From Protonemura montana (taxonomy: Eukaryota; Arthropoda; Insecta; Plecoptera; Nemouridae): 64,000 nt of DNA. The DNA is taken from the NCBI GenBank assembly GCA_947568835.1, contig OX387612.1, positions 3,038,001 to 3,102,000 of the forward strand, in the 5' to 3' direction. Of the stretch, positions 1 to 11,900 are shown one piece after another. Positions within the stretch are counted from its first letter, which is position 1. Each line of letters begins with the position of its first letter. Both the position numbers and the translations under genes were made by a program. Under the pieces are notes generated by a model. It saw only the letters and a list, made by a program, of their open reading frames with translations. It did not search any database and had not been told where the DNA came from.

Positions 1-578
1 ATTTGAAAATTTCTGTGTTTTAGAAACGATGATGTGATTGGCTGGTTTTTTGGTGCTAATAGCTATGACGTCCAAGTCCGAGCTCGTGACAGTGATTTTA
101 ATTTTGATAATTGTTGTGTTTTAAAATTCAAGGACTTGGTTGGGGAAAAGTTTGAAATAATTTGAACTTGGTGAAATAATTTGGTGGTCGATTATGTTCC
201 TATCAGTCCATGCAAGGCTGGCAGTGACGTTCGTACCCTTATCAACGGTGACTAAGGTAATTGCTGTTTGCTTTCAAAGAATTGATAGCAAAAGGTTAAA
301 AATGCTTCAATTTTTGTTGCACCTAACTTTTATGTCTTTTGCGTTCAATAAAAATAAAAATTTTTAGTAAAAATCTTAATTTTTTATTAATCTAGTGATA
401 TTGATACTATCGGCGATATTTCAATGTTTTGAAAAGTGTCTCGCTTTTTACAAAGCGACAAAAGCGCCGTTTTTTTTTCGCCAAGACTTCAAAAAAAAAC
501 AGCTCAAGAACGTTCTGGAGATGACGAAACAGTTGCAGACAAACTTTAGCACCCACACACCCTGACATCTTGATAAAA

Positions 579-901
579 TGGCCGAACGGTTTGATGTATT
601 GAAAAAACCGGTCCTAGTGATATTACCGAAGTTAAGCAACACTGCGCTGGGTCAGGTATTAGATGGGTGACCATCATACACATGACCAGTTCTGTTCGGG
701 AGAGAGGTTGGAGGGATGAAAGTTAAGCAACACTGCGCTGGGTCAGGTATTGGATGGGTGACCATCATACACATGCCCAGTTCTGTTCGGGAGAGAGGTT
801 GGAGGGATGAAAGTTAAGCAACACTGCGCTGGGTCAGGTATTGGATGGGTGACCATCATACACATGACCAGTTCTGTTCGGGAGGGAGGTTGGAGGGACG
901 A
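579..901 (+). mobile_element. 5S-derived SINE, 3 tandem 5S-like units, 3' truncated
   Basis: The sense strand is plus. It starts ggccgaacggtttg, then carries three copies of the 91-base unit aagttaagcaac…gggtcaggtattggatggg…gacc, which resembles the A-box, intermediate and C-box promoter of 5S rRNA. The body and tail seen in other copies are missing. Confidence 0.8.
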
Positions 902-1789
902 AATATTTGATGAAATTAACATGATTTTATTTATCAATGCAGCTTAAGTACAGTTTAACATGACATTTTACAGTAATTTATCAATTTCTAACGAGTAAAA
1001 AGCTTAGATTTTATTAAAAAATTTAAAACTTATTTTAGCAAGCAGAATTTCTTAGACGTGCAATTTATTTTGTTGGTTACTTGGTGTTGGTAACTAGGAT
1101 AGCAAAAAACCAGCTGCAAATAGTTGACTTGTTCACATTTTTAGCGATAAAAAGTAGATTAACGATATTTAAATACTTGTTAGTAGATAACAATGACTAG
1201 TGTGACCAAATTCTTCACATTTTCATAAGAAAAGAACAACCGTAGCAGCTGTGAATCAAAGAATTTCTTCAATCTGTTAACACTTACAAGTTTAATATAA
1301 AAAAAAAATACAAAAAGCAACAATTTTGACATTATTAGCTTTATAGTTTTATCCTATTTTTTTTTATCTATCCTTTTTTCGAATGGATTTTCCGGGAAAT
1401 TTTCCAAAAAAATAGATTTTTTTGTTGGGAAACATTTGCTATCAATCCCAATTAAAAAATCAAAAATAGCATTTTTTCCTTGGTTTCCCCAGAAAGAAAT
1501 CTGGAGGCGAAACAACCTCACTAAAAGTCATTTAAGATGACGTTTTAGCTTTTGCACAAAGTTGTCCATGCTTTGTGACAATTCTAAATTTAAACAAATT
1601 TAATAATTCTACCTTTTCGTTTGTTATATGAATAAACTGCAGTTTTATCAAAACGGCAAAGCTTGCTTAGTTTTCGCTAAAGTTTTTATTTTTATTATTT
1701 AAATTACTAAATAATCTCAAGGAGTCTGCTAAGCATTTTTTAAATGTGAATTCACCAGTAAGTAGCTGCTAGATTCTTATAACTTTAGT
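902..1789. other. AT-rich stretch without recognised features
   Basis: Homopolymer-rich, stop-dense in all frames. I see no gene, RNA or repeat family here. Confidence 0.5.
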
Positions 1790-1945
1790 GCTAGGTACTT
1801 ATGCTTCTGACGTTTACGACTGGTCTGCACCGGGGCGGGTTTGTAACTTGCTCAATGACGTCACGCTCTCCACTGGGTTTGCACCAGCTCCGAGCGAGAG
1901 CGCTCCCACCCGAACACGTGACCACTAGCTGTCAGTGCATTCATT
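1790..1945. promoter_or_regulatory. GC-rich patch with CRE and E-box
   Basis: It contains TGACGTCA near 1857 and aacacgtgacc near 1915 in a locally GC-rich stretch. It lies about 0.7 kb beyond the 3' end of the aminopeptidase P gene, so it could belong to a neighbouring gene. No exon is visible. Confidence 0.22.
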
Positions 1946-2127
1946 TCTTTTACAATTACACTAACTGCAGTTTTTTTGCACATTTTTTTTAAATACATTT
2001 TTTTCCACTTTGCCACCCAGTTACTATAAAATTAAGTGTGTTAAACTGGTCCAAAGATTAAATTTTAAATTCCAAAACAATACAGCAACTATCTTAACTA
2101 AGGTAAATATTACAAGGTCTCTTTTTA

Positions 2128-2640
2128 CTAAAGGTCAATTTCACCAACGTCGTTTAGGTGTGATTTTAATCGGCGCAGTAATTTGCTTTAAAACAATGAT
2201 ATTTTAATAATTGCAAACCAAGAAACTTTGACAACACACGAAGAACAAGAATAAAATAGTTTTTAACAATGTGTTTGCTTCGAAACGGAATATTTGGTGA
2301 CTTGGAAATACAAACAAAATATCAATGGGACTTCTTACTTTGACCTCCAAATGACAGTTTAAAAGTTAAACCCCGTCCTTCCAGGTTCAAATATTAAACG
2401 GTTATTTGGACAGAGAGAAAATAGTGACGGCTGCTGAATAAAATTTCTTTTATGTGACAGGACAAAGCCTTCCTGAATCATCACCAAATTCAAATTTAAA
2501 TTTACATCTTTTTTTTGTGTATTTATCTAAACATTCTCTTTCAAATCTTTCAAAATGTCGGCTTAACGGGGAAAATCAGCAGATTTTTTTAAATTCAGAC
2601 TAAGCAAGATCTAAACGGCGTTGGTGAAATTGACCCTAAG
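2128..2640. mobile_element. TIR MITE family A, complete copy
   Basis: Terminal inverted repeats of about 25 bases (aggtcaatttcaccaacg at the left, cgttggtgaaattgaccc at the right) are flanked by TA, as for Tc1/mariner-type elements. The interior (about 510 bases) is non-coding. It lies just beyond the aminopeptidase P stop codon. Confidence 0.85.
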
Positions 2641-2680
2641 TTGTTTCACTGAGACGATGTCATTATAATTTTAGACAACA

Positions 2681-2908
2681 TTATTCAAAGCGTGCTTTGT
2701 GATGATTGACAGCTAAGTAGGCGAACAAAACAAAAGCTAGGAAATCGCTTGGCGTGTTCCTATTGGTCGAGCCCCGGACTACGCAGTACTCAGGAATGTA
2801 TGTAGTTTTCTCCATCATCCAGTAGAAGCCTCGCATTCGCATTTGCTTCTTGAGTTCGGCGCCAACTGTGTTGCGCAATCGATCGTTGTACTCGTTCAGC
2901 CAGTGTCT
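2681..2908 (-). CDS. XPNPEP2: Aminopeptidase P exon 13 (C-terminus and stop)
   Basis: The acceptor tgatttcag precedes AGACACTGG. It encodes [20 protein letters not shown], matching the conserved WLN-YH-- helix at the family C-terminus. After about 40 residues comes the hydrophobic run [12 protein letters not shown], then a short charged tail and TAA at 2683..2681. The 3' UTR runs into a TIR MITE that ends at about 2640. Confidence 0.92.
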   Translation of the reverse strand, partial: RHWLNEYNDRLRNTVGAELKKQMRMRGFYWMMEKTTYIPEYCVVRGSTNRNTPSDFLAFVLFAYLAVNHHKARFE

Positions 2909-5900
2909 CTGAAATCAAGACCGTAACTGTCTCTGAATTGAACAAGATTATAAACTATTCTTTTTATTATTTGTGGTGTTTAACGACGCACTGTTTTGAC
3001 ATCTGGCCATGCGGCACTAGTATAATGGCGTCGGTGAACCTAATGCCGGCAAGTTCCCTACTCCGGTGACCATCGGCTTAACGTCCCTTCCGAAGGACGG
3101 TACAACTCGAAAAACAGGATTCCTCCACAAATCCATGCTGTCGAGAGGTTGATAAGCAAGGCGAGTGAAGTTGCTGTACTAACTTTCATCCCTCCAACCT
3201 CTCTCTTGAACAGAACTGGTTATGTGTATGATGGTCACCCATCCAATACCTGACCCAGTGCAGTGTTGCTTAACATTCATCCCTCCAACCTCTCTCTTGA
3301 ACAGAACTGGTTATGTGTATGATAGTCACCCATCCAATACCTGACCCAGCGCAGTGTTGCTTAACTTTCATCCCTCCAATCTCTCTCCCGAACAGAACTG
3401 GTCATGTGTATGATGGTCACCCATCCAATACCTGACCCAGCGCAGTGTTGCTTAATTTCGGTGATCTCATGAGAACCGGTGTTTCCAACACACCAAACCA
3501 TATGGTAGAATAGATCATTTGAAATAAAGTTGAAGTACAAAGCAAACTTTGACATAGATTAAATCTTGTTTAAATTGCAAACGCTTGCAATGCGCTTTGA
3601 CATATTTAGTAAAAAGGCTTTATCAAGATTTACAAGGGCTTCACGAACGCAATTTAAAATGTGTTGTAAGATGAGCTGAGTAATATTTAGGGATGATATA
3701 ATGTTAAGCCGATCCGTTATATAGATCAAAGCAAAAAAAAATGTTTGAAAAAATTTGTTACATTTCAAATGTAATTGTTTTCTTTATTTTATATATTTTC
3801 CAAACAGTTTTCGAGCAGTTGTTGACACGATTTTTACCATAGCAACAGATAAAATTGACGAAATTTAACCGGAAATTTGTGAATAAAAATAGAAAGAAAA
3901 TTCATACGGACTCAAAAACTGCCTAACTTCTTAATTTTGATTTATTCTATGTATTAGCAAAGTTTAGTGAAAAAATATTTTACTCATTCGACGGTGCCAC
4001 TCCAATACGGTAACACAAAATCCAAAAAATTCGTAAAAACTGAAGAAATTTTAATGCTATTTGACCGATTTTCTTGAAAAAAACGCAGTGGATCTAAGTT
4101 GAGAACACGATATGCACAAAAAAACGTACATAAAAACATAAAAAACACCCTATTTCGGATTAAGTGAAATTGAAGATTTCACTCCGCTCGCTATGCTGAT
4201 TAAAAATAGTCATCGAAATCAAGTATGAACCTGGTTTCAGCAGAATTTTTAATCTAATCTGTTTCATTTAAATAAACTATCAGCATTTTTATTTTTTTGT
4301 AAAGATATGCCAGATTGCAAAAGTTTAAATATTTATGTGTGCTTGACAAAACAGTCACAGTGGATGGGAAAGTCCTGCCCAGGCAATATGCTAGAACAAA
4401 AAATATGAAAAAAATACGGGATTCTAATGATAATACAGATTTAATCAAATTCTCTAATCCCACTTCTGGCACCAATTGTACTGTGTGGTACGAAAGCTGG
4501 CCGCCAATGTAACGTTTTGATTTAATTTTTTTCTCACGTGTTCGCTTGTCAACAGTGACACGTCAATCAGTTTCGGCTCGTACGGCACCAGCGTGCTCGG
4601 CCGGAAGCTGAAGTACGGCCCCCGGAAGTGATGACGCGTTTCCGTTTTGACCACCTCGAGCACGTTTTCGAGGCGCACACCGAACTGGCCACGATGATAG
4701 TATCCAGGCTCTGACAGAGATGTAACATACAGATTGTTGAGATTTCACTCACACCGCTTAAAACGCTTCTAAGCGAAGTTTAGGGGCGATTGAAACTGGT
4801 GCAGTAATTTGATTTCAAACAATTATAGTTTCAATATTGAAGCTATAAAAACGTGAAAACTCTCAAAAGGTACGAGGCCAGTTATATTTTTCAGTTTTTT
4901 TACTTTTTTTTAGTTTGCTGCTTCAGACTTGATTAGAACGAAATTACTTTTTCAATACTACCAGAAGACTACCTTAATAATACCATAATAATACCAAAAA
5001 AATACCATCAGACTACCATGAGAATACCATTAGACTAAGCAGTGAAATACAAACTCACTTTTGGGTAATTTAAATAAGGTTGGCTAACATTTACTATAAC
5101 AAAAAGAAATAACTTTTTTTATGGTTTTTAGACTCATGTCTACTTGATTTATCCTTAGCACTAGTTTTAAGAAAAACTATTTCAACTGGGTTTTGAATGC
5201 TAAGTAAAGGGCTACTTAATTTCCCGACGTTTTGTAACATATACTAGTTACTTCTTCAGAGGTTTGAGCAGTCCTGACAATTTTCCAATAACAAAAGAAC
5301 CACATAAAATTTATGATGGTTTTTAGACTCATGTCTACTTGATTTATCCTTAGAAATTTAGTAGCCCTTTACTTAGCATTCAAAACCCATTTCAAATAGT
5401 TTTTCTTAAATAACTTTTTTTTATTGTTTTTATTAGTAACTACTCTTGACGGCTTGTTTAAGATAAATATGAGCTTGACTTACCATCTGAGAAGAAGTAG
5501 CCCTCTTTGAAGGCCACCCATTCGCTCGGCGGCGACTTGTAGGCGATGTGGATTGGTGCTGGGAAAATAAACGGTATAAGGGGCTTAAATTTTATGTGCG
5601 TTAAACTTGAAAAAGTGCACTTAATATTTTTCTCAAAACAGAATTTACCGATATTTGAAACTGTACCTGATTTAGACTGAATTGCAACCACTAAGGGCCA
5701 ATTTTACCAACGCCGTTAATATCTTGCTTAATCGGCGTTTAAGGTTTTATTTACGGCCAAGAATTGATTTTCTCCGTTAAGCCGACACTTTGAAATATTT
5801 AAATGCGAATGTTTATAAAAAGAAGATGCCGATTTAAATTTTAATTTGGTGATGATTCAGTAAGGCGTCGTTTTGTCAAATAAAATAAATTTTATTTAGC

Positions 5901-8900
5901 AGCCGTCACTATTTTCTCTCTGTCCAAATCACCGTTTGATATTTGAACCTGGAAGGACGGGGTTTAACTTTTAAACTGTCATTTGGAGATCAAAGTAAGA
6001 AGTCACATTGATATTTTGTTTGTATTTCCAAGTCACCAAATATTCCGTTTCGAAGCAAACACATTGTTAAAAACTATTTTATTCTTGTTCTTCGTGTGTT
6101 GTCATAGTTTCTTGGTTTGCAATTATTAAAATATCATTGTTTTAAAGCTAATTACTGCGCCACTTAAAATATAAACGGCGTTTGAGTGCGTTTTAAACGG
6201 CGTCGGTGAAATCGGCAAAATCGGTTAATATATATCCTGCAAGAATCGAACTGGCGACCTCCTTACACTCGTGAACTCCTAGGAACGCGCCGATCCCGTG
6301 CCCAGTGCCGTGCATGAACCCGAGACCGGCTTTCCACAGTGGAGCTCTTGCCAACACGTCCACCATCGTAGTCGTGATATTATCCGGGAAGACGAGCATC
6401 GCCAGCTGGATCTGTCCCATCAACACTCGCGTGTACACTTCCTTCTGGAAGGCTGTGGGATTGCCGAAGTGGAGCGTTCGAGTGACGTCAGTGGTGCCAT
6501 CTAGGGACAAAGAACATCACTTTTATCAGCACAAGAGTTTAAATATTTTACATTTCTCTGGTTCTTTTGGATTGTCGAGCTTATTTGATATTAGATTTAC
6601 CAAGTGTCAGTGTTTCAGTGGCACTTTAAAAAAAATTAACAAACCGTTAAGAAACAAATAACATTTTCTGATTGGCTGTCACTAAGCAATTAACAAATTA
6701 ACGGACTGTTTGATTCTTAGCGGACGACCTATAGTAAAATAATTTCGGTGTTCTCTGCGCTACAGTCATCAAAAAAACCTTTATCAAGATCTAAAAACTG
6801 ATCAAAAAAGGCTTTCGTTACAAATTGGCCATTTGAGGGCAAAATATTTAAAAAACGTAGTTTCTTTGTAACATAAAAATTTTGATTTGACGTGTTCTAC
6901 AATTATGCTTTAGATAGAAAAGGTCTGCAGACCTAACAAGAGGCTAAAATATCGACGTTTTGGCGAGCCGCGACTTATCACCTTTTGAAGATGAGTATGA
7001 AGATGGAAGAGATCTTCTTCTCCTGAGAATGACGAGCCGTGCCTCGCAGAAACGTCGAATTTTTAGCCCCGTTTTAGCGCCGCAAAGCTCTTCTATCCAA
7101 AGCATAATCGTATTTCAACTTAAGTATGTTGTTTCCTTGGTTCCTTTTCTGCAGTTCATATATAACTTGTTTTGCACTCTTACCATTATTCTACTTAATC
7201 AAAAACTACTTTCTAGAGAACTAGAAACAAACAAAAATCAAACAAAAAATAAAAAAACCACGGCTTTGAATCAATTAGGCAATCATTGAAATTTTGAGCC
7301 TCTAAAATCAACTTACTGCGTACAGGAAATACTGATTATTATTGTTGTGTTGAGTATCGGCCTAGCTCAGTTGAAATTTACTTCTGATCCTAAAATGACC
7401 AACAAAGTCAAAGATTCGCCTGCGTTTTTTTTCTCAACGTTTCTTGAATTATCTTTTATATTTAGATTTTTAGACTCATGTCTACTTGATTTATCCTTAG
7501 CACTAGTTTTAACAAAAACTATTTGAAATGGGTTTTGAGTGCTAAGTGAAGAACAACTGTATCCTTAACTGTGTCCTTCACTTAGCATTGAAAACCCATT
7601 TCAAATAGTTTTTGTTATATCTTAAATATTTGTTTCTCAACGTTTTGTCGGCGCCGACTTTTTAGGTCCTTTTTAGGACCACAAGTCAAGCTCAACAGAG
7701 CAAATCCTTGACTCACCACAACATTCTCCCACGGCTCTGAACAACTTCACCAAACTATTGATTATTATTGTTCAATACGGCTAAGCGCAATGGTTTGATT
7801 GTGTTGCGTTACCCATGTATTGTCCCCCCGAATCTAGCACCAGTGTGCTGCTTTTGTCAACTGTCAGGCTGGTCGTCTCCCCGGGCTCGTAGTGGGGGTA
7901 CGCCCCGTTGCGTCCAAACCCGGCGATTGTAGCGAAGCTGATGCCGTGGCTCAGGTTCTGTTCACGACGGTATTGGTCCAGCGATGTTGACACGTTCCAT
8001 TCTGTCCAATGGTTGCCGTCGAGAATCTGACAGGAAAAGAGCGTCATATTTTTATTTAGATTTGATAGCAGTTATCGATATCCAAAACCCTCTGCCCAGC
8101 AAAAAAAATAATATTAAAACGGTTTTTTTTGTGTGTGTGCAATTAAAGATTTGTTAAGACAAAATATGTATTATACAATCTTGACGGTACATTTTATTTC
8201 ATTTGAGATATGAAAAGCATTTGTGACATTTTTCATAACGAAGTGAATGATTTTTTTTTCCTCATCTGGTAGGTATATTTGATGGACTAACAAAAATAAG
8301 CAAATAAAAAATTAGAAATAAACTTTACCATAGGAAACCAGTCGGGGGATAGGGTTAAAGACCTGCACCCAGTTCACCCGATTTATGTGTCTCCCCACTC
8401 CACTGTTTGGAGGGGTAATGAGTAGCTACCGATTCATGTGTCTCCCCACTCCGCTGTTTGGAGGGGTAATGAGTAGCTACCGATTCATGTGTCTCCCCAC
8501 TCCGCTGTTTGGAGGGGTAATGAGTAGCTACCGATTCATGTGTCTCCCCACTCCGCTGTTTGGAGGGGTAATGAGTAGCTACCGATTCATGTGTCTCCCC
8601 ACTCCACTGTTTGGAGGGGTAATGAGTAGCTACCGATTCATGTGTCTCCCCACTCCACTGTTTGGAGGGGTAATGAGTAGTTACCGATTCATGTGTCTCC
8701 CCACTCCACTGTTTGGAGGGGTAATGAGTAGCTACCGATTCATGTGTCTCCCCACTCCACTGTTTGGAGGGGTAATGAGTAGCTACCGATTTATGTGTCT
8801 CCCCACTCCGCTGTTTGGAGGGGTAATGAGTAGCTACCGATTCATGTGTCTCCCCACTCCGCTGTTTGGAGGGGTAATGAGTAGCTACCGATTCATGTGT

Positions 8901-11900
8901 CTCCCCACTCCACTGTTTGGAGGGGTAATGAGTAGCTACCGATTCATGGGTCTCCCCACTCCGCTGTTTGGAGGGGTAATGAGTAGCTACCGATTCATGT
9001 GTCTCCCCACTCCACTGTTTGGAGGGGTAATGAGTAGCTACGATTCATGGGTCTCCCCACTCCGCTGTTTGGAGGGGTAATGAGTAGCTACCGACAGCAG
9101 ACTTTTAACACAATTAAAAACAATTATTTTATTTGAAATGAAAGAAGTAAAATGCCTAAACACTTTTCACTTTCTCAAAATTTGTATTGTTTATGTAATA
9201 AAAAATGCAAATAACTCAACTCTATTACTTCTTGGGAAACCGAAGGCGACAACAAAAAGTTTTTTATTCTGAGTTTCCCACAAATTTCCCGCAGAATAAT
9301 TGTTTGAGTATTTTATTAGTGACTCAGCAACACGTGAGAATAACGCCATGCAAACAGATTTGCTTTAATAGTGGTCTGTACGGGCCATGCTAAAAGCCCA
9401 GTTAAGCTTTTTTTTTTTCTCTCGTTTTAGCTTTGTCCTTAGATTGCAACTATTTGTATGAAAAAGAACCGTCCCTTAATGGTATTAAATGCTGTTTTAT
9501 TTGCATTTGTTTCTTTCTCTAATACACTGGTTCCTCTGTTGACAAGGCAAGGAGCAGACTTACCGATTCCTCGAGTTCGGCCAAGAAGTCACAGAGGGCG
9601 ACAGCGTCTCTCACGTGAGCGCTGCGCATGCCCGAGATTTCGACAGGGTTTTTCATGGCCTTCATGAAGATTATCGGCGACTCGACTGTCAAAATCTTGT
9701 CTCTTGGTACCTGTATTGGAAAACAGCTGCTAGAAAGAGTGAAGCTACGCCTGTCTCTGTTTATTGTTAAACCAGAAATGCGTTGGAAAGGAAGCTGGAC
9801 TGGAAAAATGTGCAACTCCAGTCTAAATTGCTTTCCATTCTTCGCTTGCTGGTTCCAGCTTCCTTCCCATCCTTCGCTTGCTGGTTTCAGCTTCCTTCCC
9901 ATCCTTCGCTTGCTGGTTCCAGCTTCCTTCCCATCCTTCGCTTGCTGGTTTCAGCTTCCTTCCCATCCTTCGCTTGCTGGTTTCAGCTTCCTTCCCATCC
10001 TTCGCTTGCTGGTTTCAGCTTCCTTCCCATCCTTCGCTTGCTGGTTCCAGCTTCCTTCCCATCCTTCGCTTGCTGGTTTCAGCTTCCTTCCCATCCTTCG
10101 CTTGCTGGTTTCAGCTTCCTTCCCATCCTTCGCTTGCTGGTTTCAGCTTCCTTCCCATCCTTCGCTTTCTGGTTTCAGCTTCCTTCCCATCCTTCGCTTG
10201 CTGGTTTCAGCTTCCTTCCCATCCTTCGCTTGCTGGTTTCAGCTTCCTTCCCATCCTTTGCTTGCTGGTTCCAGCTCCCTTCCCATCCTTTACTTGCTGG
10301 TTCCAGCTCCCTTCCCATCCTTTACTTGCTGGTGTCAGCTTCCTTCCCATCCTTCGCTTGCTGGTTTCAGCTTCCCTCCTATCCTTCGCTTGCTGGTTTC
10401 AGCTTCCTTCCCATCCTTCGCTTGCTGGTGTCAGCTTCCTTCCCATTCTTCGCTTGCTGGTTCCAGCTTCCTTCCCATCCTTCGCTTGCTAGTTTCAGCT
10501 TCCTTCCCATCCTTCGCTTGCTGGTTTCAGCTTCCTTCCCATCCTTCGCTTGCCGGTTTCAGCTTCCTTCCCATCCTTCGCTTGCTGGTTTCAGCTTCCT
10601 TCCCATCCTTCGCTTGCTGGTTTCAGCTTTCTTCCCATCCTTCGCTTGCTGGTTTCAGCTTCCTTCCTATTCTTCGCTTGCTGGTTCCAGCTCCCTTTCC
10701 ATCCTTCGCTTTCTGGTTTCAGCTTCCTTCCCATCCTTCGCTTGCTGGTTTCAGCTCCCTTCCCATCCTTCGCTTGCTGGTTTCAGCTTCCTTCCCATCC
10801 TTTGCTTGCTGGTTTCAGCTTCCTTCCCATCCTTCGCTTGCTGGTTTCAGCTCCCTTCCCATCCTTCGCTTGCTGGTTTCAGCTTCCTTCCCATCCTTCG
10901 CTTGCTGGTTTCAGCTTCCTTCCCATCCTTCGCTTGCTGGTTCCAGCTTCCTTTCCATCCTTCCCATGGCACAATTTTCCAGGCTAGCTCCCCTTTTCAT
11001 CCATTGCTTATTGGTTAAAGCTTTTGTGTGCGAAAAACCAGAAAAATCACAAAAATCCTGCTTTTCCATTGATCTTCTAAAGATATAAAAACAGGATTTT
11101 GGAAAAAATGAGAGACGAGGTTTGGCTCTTTAATAAGCATTCTTGGCGATCTGAGTACTACTTGTCTATGTAAGTCAGTAAAATTATGTATGCCTTGATA
11201 GCTCAATTTTTAGAGCACACGCCAGTACAAGGTCCCGGGTTCGCATCTCAGTTTAGTGGCACGTTTTTCCAGGCTGTAGCTGCTCTACCTAACACAGTGG
11301 TAAGGAATGTTGTGCATGTCAAAAACACATCATTCAAACAAATAATCACATTCAAAATAAGCTAGTTATTTCGGGTTCTACGAAAATAATTTACAAGTGT
11401 CCTTCACTGTTGTCATAGCTGGTGACTTTCATTATAATTACATCGCAGGTTTAATTTTCTAAAACCTCATTGCATATAAGAAATGGTTGACTCTATTGCA
11501 TCATAGTAATAACTTCTTCCATAACATACGGACAAATGTTTATTTTTGAACTGCTTATAGTTATTATTATTATTTTTGGTGTTTAACGACGCACTGTTTT
11601 GATATCTGGCCATATGGCACTGGTCTAATGGCATCGGTGAATGAGTGGATGATGATGAGGATGATGATGAACCTAACCTAGCCTAGAAGGGAGGAGGGCA
11701 AACCCGGTGTCGACACGTAGCCTACTCCTGTCGAAGAGCACCAAGGGGACCACTGGCTTCACGTCCCTTCCGAAGGACGGTACAACGTGAAGAACAGGAT
11801 TCCTTCACAAATCCATGCTGTCGAGAGGTTGATAAGCAAGGCGAGTGAAGTTCCTATACTAACTTTCATCCCTCCAACCTCTCTCCCGAACAAAACTGGT

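Noticed and set aside
56-260. Possible exon ending at CTAAG|GTAATT (plus) or starting at ttaccttag (minus)
   Set aside because: Frames on each strand are short and stop early, and no family could be recognised; not enough to list as a gene.
6305-6661. Plus-strand 118-codon frame
   Set aside because: It is the antisense shadow of aminopeptidase P exon 10.
8385-9080. A 231-codon repetitive open frame
   Set aside because: It is 14 copies of a 17-codon unit of the 51-bp minisatellite within an intron, with no leader, splice sites or recognisable domain.
9628-11088. A 486-codon plus-strand open frame
   Set aside because: It consists of the 32-bp array read through; all three frames are open because the unit lacks stops, and real aminopeptidase P exon 8 lies on the opposite strand at its left edge.
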